Source: Thiorhodovibrio sp. (GTDB lineage Bacteria; Pseudomonadota; Gammaproteobacteria; Chromatiales; Chromatiaceae). From it: a stretch of DNA of 12,002 nucleotides. Positions within the stretch are counted from its first letter, which is position 1; the number at the start of each line of letters is the position of its first letter. The stretch covers positions 1 to 12,002 of the forward strand of contig SKYD01000029.1 of assembly GCA_007128075.1 (NCBI GenBank), in the 5' to 3' direction. The position numbers and the translations under genes were made by a program. The notes under the pieces were generated by a model. That model did no database searches. It saw nothing but the letters and a program-made list of their open reading frames with translations, and was not told where the DNA came from. Of the stretch, positions 6,999-12,002 are shown in pieces.

Positions 6999-7762
6999 AA
7001 CAAGACCACGACACCATTGATCAGGGACGGCGCGCCCTATTGGGTGCGGCTGCTGTTGGAGCCGCTGCCACCGTTGGCTTTTCGTCAACGATAGTCTCCG
7101 CTGAGGGACGCAAAACCCCAGTCACTGCGGAACATCGTTGGGGGATGCTGATTGATACTAGCAAATGTGCTGACGGCTGCACCGCTTGTGTTGATGCCTG
7201 TGAGCTAGAAAACGGCCTTAATCTACAAGAACGACCCCATGGTCTCTCGCAGCAGAAGTGGGATGATCAACGCTCGACATGGATTCGCAAGGTTCGGCTG
7301 CAAGACAACCTAAGCGGTCAGATTACCCAGCTTCCGCTGATGTGCCAGCATTGCGAAAAGCCACCTTGTGTTGATGTTTGCCCAACAGGTGCATCATTTA
7401 AGCGCGCCGATGGCATCGTCATGGTTGATCGGCACATCTGCATCGGCTGCCGCTACTGCATGATGGCCTGCCCTTACAAAGCTCGCTCCTTTATCCACGA
7501 GCCAGTCGAGCATAAATTCACCCGCGCCCCGCGCGGCAAAGGCTGTGTTGAAAGCTGCAATCTGTGCGCTCATCGGCTTGATCATGGTGAGAATAACACT
7601 GCTTGTGCTGAGGCTTGTGCGCAAACTGGGCATCAAGCCATCACCTTTGGCGATCTCAATCATGCGAACGGCAAACTGCGTCAAGCACTAAAAGCGACCA
7701 AAAATCGCCAGATTCGTGAAGATCTCAAGCTCAACACTGGCGTGCGTTACGCCGGCCTTTAA
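6995..7762 (+). CDS. dsrO: DsrO, periplasmic iron-sulfur subunit of DsrMKJOP
   Basis: 255 residues from ATG 6995, which overlaps the dsrJ stop as ATGA. A longer in-frame start at 6944 is rejected because it would bury the signal peptide. The N-terminus carries a twin-arginine signal (R12-R13, GRRALLGAA, then a hydrophobic stretch to about 35), so folded, cofactor-loaded protein is exported by Tat. It has four [4Fe-4S] clusters of NrfC/HybA type: C58/62/65/69, C117/120/125/129, C149/152/155/159 and C184/188/191/204/208. It forms an electron wire between DsrJ and the NrfD-like membrane subunit DsrP, encoded next. A 20-bp gap leads to dsrP. Confidence 0.96.
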   Translation: MKQDHDTIDQGRRALLGAAAVGAAATVGFSSTIVSAEGRKTPVTAEHRWGMLIDTSKCADGCTACVDACELENGLNLQERPHGLSQQKWDDQRSTWIRKVRLQDNLSGQITQLPLMCQHCEKPPCVDVCPTGASFKRADGIVMVDRHICIGCRYCMMACPYKARSFIHEPVEHKFTRAPRGKGCVESCNLCAHRLDHGENNTACAEACAQTGHQAITFGDLNHANGKLRQALKATKNRQIREDLKLNTGVRYAGL

Positions 7763-7782
7763 CGCATCAGGAGTCAGTTGAT

Positions 7783-9012
7783 ATGAAGCGCATCGTCTAT
7801 CGTGAATGGCTGATTGAGCCAGAACGCTACTGGGGTCTGTTGGCGATTCTGGGCGGTGTCATCGCCATTGGCGGGCTTGCCGCGCTCTATATGGAGCATC
7901 ATGGCCACTGGGTCACGGGGATGTCAAACTCAGTCGTTTGGGGCACCCCCCACATCTTTGCCGTGTTTTTGATCATTGCCGCCTCGGGGGCGCTGAATGT
8001 CGCCTCAATCGGCACAGTCTTTAACCGCACGGTTTATAAACCGCTCGGACGGTTGTCGGGGCTATTGGCAGCGGCATTATTAGTCGGCGGATTGCTGGTG
8101 CTGGTGCTTGATTTGGGTCGCCCTGAGCGACTGATTGTGGCACTGACCACCTATAATTTTAGCTCGATCTTTTCTTGGAATATTTTCTTATACACTGGCT
8201 TTTTGGCTCTTGTGATCGGTTATCTGTGGACGATGGCAGATCGTAAAGGTCAGCCCTTTAACCGCCCAATTGGCATGTTTGCTTTTCTGTGGCGTTTGGC
8301 GCTCACCACAGGAACTGGCTCGATCTTTGGTTTTCTGGTCGGTCGCCAAGCCTATGACACCGCCATCTTAGCACCGATGTTTGTGGTGATGTCCTTTGCC
8401 TACGGATTGGCAGTGTATATGTTGGTGCTAATTTATAGTTGTACTGCCGACGGTCGCCCAATTGGACCGTTGATCTTGCGCCGCCTAAAAAATCTACTCG
8501 CGCTGTTTATTGCGGGCATTCTATATTTCACCCTGGTGTATCATCTAACCAAGCTCTACGGAGCAAAATACGATGCCTTTGAGCACTTTTTGCTGCTTGG
8601 CGGTGGCACCTATACCCTGGTGTTCTGGCTGGGCTGGATTGTGCTCGGCAGTCTGGCCCCGCTGGGGATTCTCTATCATCCTGAGCTAAGCAAAGACCGC
8701 GACTGGGTTTCCGCAGCCTGCGGGCTGATCATTTTTGGTGGACTGGCGGCAATGTATGTCATCATCATCGGCAGCCAAGCCTATCCGCTGGAGATGTTCC
8801 CTGGTCACCGGGTGCTTGAATTTGGTGCCGCTGGAGATGTTGGCGGCCGTGTTGCCTCTTATGCGCCAAGCATCCCTGAACTGTTGCTAGGGCTGGGAGG
8901 GACAGCGGTTGCGTTATTTATCACCGCCGTCGGTATTCGTGTGCTGCAATTCTTGCCTGAATCACTCGCCGACCGCGATGTAGATCCACATATTGCAGCA
9001 AAATCAGCCTAA
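7783..9012 (+). CDS. dsrP: DsrP, NrfD-family quinone-interacting membrane subunit
   Basis: 409-residue polytopic protein of the NrfD/PsrC family, with about ten hydrophobic segments, for example near residues 18-36, 50-70, 87-110, 130-150 and 240-262. Family members bind quinone at the periplasmic side and take or give electrons through a partner iron-sulfur protein, here DsrO. It anchors the periplasmic arm of DsrMKJOP. The ATG at 7783 follows AGGAG (7769-7773) by 9 nt. It ends with tandem stops (TAATAA). It is the last dsr gene in this window: the usual dsrN does not follow, and the next gene is convergent. Confidence 0.95.
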   Translation: MKRIVYREWLIEPERYWGLLAILGGVIAIGGLAALYMEHHGHWVTGMSNSVVWGTPHIFAVFLIIAASGALNVASIGTVFNRTVYKPLGRLSGLLAAALLVGGLLVLVLDLGRPERLIVALTTYNFSSIFSWNIFLYTGFLALVIGYLWTMADRKGQPFNRPIGMFAFLWRLALTTGTGSIFGFLVGRQAYDTAILAPMFVVMSFAYGLAVYMLVLIYSCTADGRPIGPLILRRLKNLLALFIAGILYFTLVYHLTKLYGAKYDAFEHFLLLGGGTYTLVFWLGWIVLGSLAPLGILYHPELSKDRDWVSAACGLIIFGGLAAMYVIIIGSQAYPLEMFPGHRVLEFGAAGDVGGRVASYAPSIPELLLGLGGTAVALFITAVGIRVLQFLPESLADRDVDPHIAAKSA

Positions 9013-9069
9013 TAAGCGACCCGATATTGTGCGCCAATGGGCTATCGTTCACTTATAGTGTGAATTTAG
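9013..9069. terminator. Convergent intergenic gap with weak hairpins
   Basis: The two transcription units meet here. The best pairings are TTCAC with GTGAA (9048-9052 and 9060-9064, 7-nt loop) and CGATA with TATCG across 9022-9046. Both stems are short and neither strand has a proper U-run. A bidirectional terminator is expected from the layout, but the sequence supports it only weakly. Rho-dependent ending, or antisense overlap of the two 3' ends, is equally possible. Confidence 0.25.
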
Positions 9070-10992
9070 TTATTGAGAAGTAACATCAACGGGCGGTAGG
9101 TGCTTAATTAGCGGCTGCAAATGCGCTGCATAGTTCCGCCAATGGCCGATGGAGCGCGTATACATCGGGTTGCGAACTTGCAACACACTGGCAGTGCGAG
9201 TAATGCGCTGGGTGCGGTGAAAGTTGAGACAAGCATCCTCAAACTCCAGCCCGCAGTGATCGAGCAGTTGGGCGATCTCGCGTTCGGGGTCTTGGACAAG
9301 TTGTTCATAAACAATGTCATAGATCGGGACGGGGAGCACCGAGTGCCAATGCTGCATCAATTGCACATAGCGACTGTAATACGCACCGAGCCAACACAGA
9401 TCATCGCTGTAGGCATGGCCGTCACGAAAGTTGTGGCGAAAGCAGGAAACACAGGTATCCAACGGCGAACGCCGACAGTGGACAATCGTTGCCTTGGGAA
9501 ATAACAGCGCGATCAGCCACAGATAGTCAAAATTCTGTGGCATTTTATCGACCACTCGTGGCGCATCACCGGCACGGATACGGATTTGTGCCAGATAATC
9601 TTCAGCCAGATGTTGGTTTTGCACTGCGTTGAGTTGTTGCACCACATAGCGCAAATCACTGGTTTTTTGGATACAATGTTCGGCGAGTTCGTGAATTTTG
9701 AGTAACTCGCCAGCGCCATAGACCTGCGAATGGCTGGCTAAAATCTGCTCGACAAGACTGGTGCCAGAGCGCGGAAAACCAACAACGAAGATCATCCGCT
9801 GATCGGGATGCCCCCAAGCGCGGCGGCTGGCAAAAAATTCGGCATCGAGTTGTTGATAAAACGCCAGCAATGCCTGCTCTTTGGCAGCCTGATAGTGGTG
9901 CTGATGATGTTGGCGGCGTAGCTGATGTCCCTGGTCTAAATGAGTAAAGGCGCGATCATAGTCGGCAATGTCGTCATACATTTTTCCCAGCATAAAGTGC
10001 GCCGCTAGCCGCCGTTCGGTGGAATAGTGCGGCGCAGTGGCATTGCGCTCAAAATAGGCAAAGGCTGGATCATCTGCGGTGGCGCGGGCTAGCTCTTGCC
10101 GCCCAAGATGGGCGCTGAAGGCATCGGGATAGCGCGCCAACGCCTGATCGTAACATTGCCGCGCCTGATCCAACGCACCCAGGGTCGTCCATCCTCGTCC
10201 CAACCGACAAAGTGAAATCACATCCTGCGGCGCAAGCTGTTGGGCGCGGCTGTAATGCGCCCACGCGCTGTCAAAATTCCCCAACTCGTTGGCAATATCA
10301 CCACTGGTCAGCCAGGTGAGCGGATGGTCGGGTAACTCACGCTGTGCCTGAATGCTGTAGTTCTGTGCCTGCTCAAGCCGCCCCAACTGCTGCAAGGTAC
10401 TGGCAAGATGCGCCGGTGCCAGCCCATGGTTGGGTGAAATAGCAAGTGCCTGATGATAGTGTTGCAGTGCTTCTGAATAACGCGCCTGTTGATGCAGCAC
10501 CATCCCCAGATACACCAATGTATCGGCATTGCCAGGCTGAAGTGCCAAGGCATCCTGCAACACAGCTAGTGCCTCTTGGTGGCGGCCAGTGTCGATTAGT
10601 AGCAAACCCAACAATCGCAAGGTGCCTGCATCGCTGGGATATTGTTCCATCCACGCATACAGCGTCTGCTGTGCTTGATCCAACTGCCCAGCGGCAAGCT
10701 GTTGTTTTAAGGTCTTGAGTTCATTGGCATTGGGTGCGGTGCGCGGCTTTGGCAACAGGTTATTGAGCGTGCTGAGATCAGGGTGGCTGATGCGGCGGGC
10801 GTTGGCCATCATCAGCCAATGCCGCACTTCCTCAAGCTCACCCAACACAAAAAGAGTTTGCGTCAGGCCAAGCCAAGGTCGCGGATTGTCGGGATCAGCA
10901 ACCAGCGCCGCCTTAAAATGCGGCACCGCCGCTGCGGGATCGTTGCGTTGCAGTGCCATGAGGCCGAGATTGTAGGGCGAGTCTTGGTGCAT
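9070..10992 (-). CDS. TPR-repeat protein with C-terminal PAPS sulfotransferase domain
   Basis: 640 residues from the ATG at 10992. A TTG at 11025 would add 11 residues and directly abut the upstream stop, and neither start has a clear ribosome site. The N-terminal half is an array of tetratricopeptide repeats; five consecutive 34-residue units cover about 124-292 (pattern LG..L...G....A...Y..AL...P), plus one at 5-36. The C-terminal half (about 398-620) is a Sulfotransfer_3-type domain: the 5'-phosphosulfate loop GFPRSGTS at 405-412 and the 3'-phosphate motif around CRRSPLDTC at 506-514. No signal or membrane segment is seen, so it should be cytosolic. The acceptor, perhaps a peptide, protein or glycan docked on the TPRs, is unknown. 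It is probably cotranscribed with the ATP-grasp-like gene. Confidence 0.85.
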   Translation of the reverse strand: MHQDSPYNLGLMALQRNDPAAAVPHFKAALVADPDNPRPWLGLTQTLFVLGELEEVRHWLMMANARRISHPDLSTLNNLLPKPRTAPNANELKTLKQQLAAGQLDQAQQTLYAWMEQYPSDAGTLRLLGLLLIDTGRHQEALAVLQDALALQPGNADTLVYLGMVLHQQARYSEALQHYHQALAISPNHGLAPAHLASTLQQLGRLEQAQNYSIQAQRELPDHPLTWLTSGDIANELGNFDSAWAHYSRAQQLAPQDVISLCRLGRGWTTLGALDQARQCYDQALARYPDAFSAHLGRQELARATADDPAFAYFERNATAPHYSTERRLAAHFMLGKMYDDIADYDRAFTHLDQGHQLRRQHHQHHYQAAKEQALLAFYQQLDAEFFASRRAWGHPDQRMIFVVGFPRSGTSLVEQILASHSQVYGAGELLKIHELAEHCIQKTSDLRYVVQQLNAVQNQHLAEDYLAQIRIRAGDAPRVVDKMPQNFDYLWLIALLFPKATIVHCRRSPLDTCVSCFRHNFRDGHAYSDDLCWLGAYYSRYVQLMQHWHSVLPVPIYDIVYEQLVQDPEREIAQLLDHCGLEFEDACLNFHRTQRITRTASVLQVRNPMYTRSIGHWRNYAAHLQPLIKHLPPVDVTSQ

Positions 10993-11025
10993 AGTGCATT
11001 GATATTGTTGATGATTAATGGTCAA

Positions 11026-11871
11026 TTATACAGTGTCTATGTGACGAACAAGCCACGATAACACCTGTCGCCCTGCTTCCAGCTCGGTGCAACGCAGGAT
11101 AGCGATTCGACCTGGGGTGTGCTGATCGATCTGCACTTTAACACCTTGGGGTATGTTTTGAGCAACAAATTCTTTTTTTAGTGTTCCATGCCCAAATAGC
11201 GACAACACATAACCGCCTGGTATTGGCGGCGGCGGTGTAAACGGCTCGCCATCGACCAATGCCACCCAACTTGGCAGAAATTCAGTGCCATAAAAATCGA
11301 AAAAGCCATTGGAACCACGCAAATGCAGCTCGATTGGCTGACCACCAATCAGCTCAATATTGCACAATCCAGTGTAACCCGCCAGATGACGGTGGATGAT
11401 CGTGGTCAGAATTGGCTCCAAATCAGGGCGCGCAACACCAATCGACCAATACAGCGGACGCTCGGCATCTTTTTCTGTTGAGGCGAGCGTGTGCGCAAAC
11501 CAGCGCGGTTCGCCATTTTCAACCAGACAGTCGCTACTACTGTGTTCGCCATTAAGGCATTCGCACCAAAAGCTGCCTGGTGTCGGCGGGACCTCAGCGG
11601 ATGACACTTTTTGTGCGCCTAATGCAGTGCCAAACAGGTTAATGATAGGTTTGACAAACAATGGCGACTGCGCAGCGATACCGAACTCACCGGGTGCGAC
11701 CCCACAAGGTGCTGCCGTTAATCTTGCCGCCAGCGCCAGATCAAGCTTGTTATAAACTTGCCGATACGCAGGATTCAGTCGCCAGGCAGCAGCATCATTA
11801 ACCGCCACCGCCCGCCGTGGCTGAGGCTGGAACAACGAAATACGCTCAGGCAAAACACCAATAAACGGCAT
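11026..11871 (-). CDS. ATP-grasp-like protein of unknown function
   Basis: 281 residues, no close family recognised. Several stretches look like an ATP-grasp fold. Residues 41-50 (NKLDLALAAR) resemble the entry helix. FVKPIINLFG (72-81) would hold the ATP-binding lysine K74. CECLNGEHSSSDCLVENG (103-120) resembles the GxExSxD segment followed by a strand-turn. NIELIGGQPIELHLRGSNG (171-189) resembles the metal-binding end, with E181 and R185 placed like ExNxR but with H-L instead of the usual asparagine. No signal or membrane segment is seen. ATG 11871 has AAGAGGG (11879-11885) 7 nt upstream. A ligase forming an amide or peptide bond is possible; it could also be a degenerate fold. Confidence 0.6.
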   Translation of the reverse strand: MPFIGVLPERISLFQPQPRRAVAVNDAAAWRLNPAYRQVYNKLDLALAARLTAAPCGVAPGEFGIAAQSPLFVKPIINLFGTALGAQKVSSAEVPPTPGSFWCECLNGEHSSSDCLVENGEPRWFAHTLASTEKDAERPLYWSIGVARPDLEPILTTIIHRHLAGYTGLCNIELIGGQPIELHLRGSNGFFDFYGTEFLPSWVALVDGEPFTPPPPIPGGYVLSLFGHGTLKKEFVAQNIPQGVKVQIDQHTPGRIAILRCTELEAGRQVLSWLVRHIDTV

Positions 11872-11878
11872 ATTTGCA

Positions 11879-11885
11879 CCCTCTT
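11879..11885 (-). promoter_or_regulatory. Ribosome binding site of the ATP-grasp-like gene
   Basis: AAGAGGG read on the - strand, 7 nt before the ATG at 11871. It supports the chosen start. No convincing -35/-10 pair was found upstream. Confidence 0.55.
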
Positions 11886-11926
11886 ACCAACTATCAGTTT
11901 CTCGCACATGACGGGAAACGGTCAAT

Positions 11927-11994
11927 TTGAGTACGCTAGCCAAACTATAAAACAACAACTTAGCAGATGGGTCTTTGTCAGAAACCGTACTCAA
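11927..11994. repeat. 9-bp inverted repeat flanking a 50-bp spacer
   Basis: TTGAGTACG (11927-11935) and CGTACTCAA (11986-11994) are perfect reverse complements. They sit in the upstream region of the - strand unit. The first arm follows GAAACGGT and the second follows GAAACCGT, so a looser direct repeat overlaps the inverted one. It could be an operator pair, a terminator-like fold of a neighbouring unit, or the end of a small mobile element. The window stops too soon to decide. Confidence 0.5.
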
Positions 11995-12002
11995 TATGAA
12001 AG

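Noticed and set aside
9121..9504. 127-codon + strand frame opposite the sulfotransferase domain
   Set aside because: It is antisense to clear PAPS-binding motifs and has no family resemblance.
1..12002. CRISPR arrays, tRNA or rRNA genes, insertion sequences
   Set aside because: I saw no regularly spaced repeats, no cloverleaf or rRNA-like stretches and no transposase-like protein. The dense conserved coding leaves little room for them.

Overview
This window is most of a dissimilatory sulfur-oxidation (reverse dsr) operon, followed by an unrelated-looking two-gene unit on the opposite strand. The genes read dsrB(3' part)-E-F-H-C-M-K-L-J-O-P on the + strand. This is the order known from the purple sulfur bacterium Allochromatium vinosum. 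DsrEFH and DsrL, together with a two-cysteine DsrC, mark the sulfur-oxidizing rather than the sulfate-reducing version of the pathway. Base composition is moderately GC-rich. The most likely source is a gammaproteobacterial sulfur oxidizer (Chromatiales/Thiotrichales type) that burns stored or intermediate sulfur. The species cannot be named from the sequence.

Region 1 (1-9012) is the dsr operon. It opens inside dsrB, and the window begins too late to show dsrA or the main promoter. DsrEFH accepts sulfur and passes it to DsrC. The sulfur on DsrC is oxidized to sulfite by the siroheme enzyme DsrAB, whose electrons go to DsrL (an NAD(P)H-linked iron-sulfur flavoprotein). The membrane complex DsrMKJOP is thought to oxidize reduced DsrC or recycle it, linking it to the quinone pool and the periplasm. 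Gene gaps are short (6 to 74 bp) and dsrJ/dsrO overlap by ATGA. The widest gap, dsrC-dsrM, carries a clear RNA hairpin.

Region 2 (9013-9069) is a short convergent intergenic with only weak hairpins. The dsrN, dsrR and dsrS genes that follow dsrP in A. vinosum are not here.

Region 3 (9070-11871, - strand) holds two co-directional genes with almost no gap: an ATP-grasp-like protein of 281 aa, then a 640-aa cytosolic protein with an N-terminal TPR array and a C-terminal PAPS-dependent sulfotransferase domain. Their joint function is unknown. It is the least explained part of the window.

Region 4 (11872-12002) is the upstream region of that unit. It contains a 9-bp perfect inverted repeat with a 50-bp spacer, and no gene.
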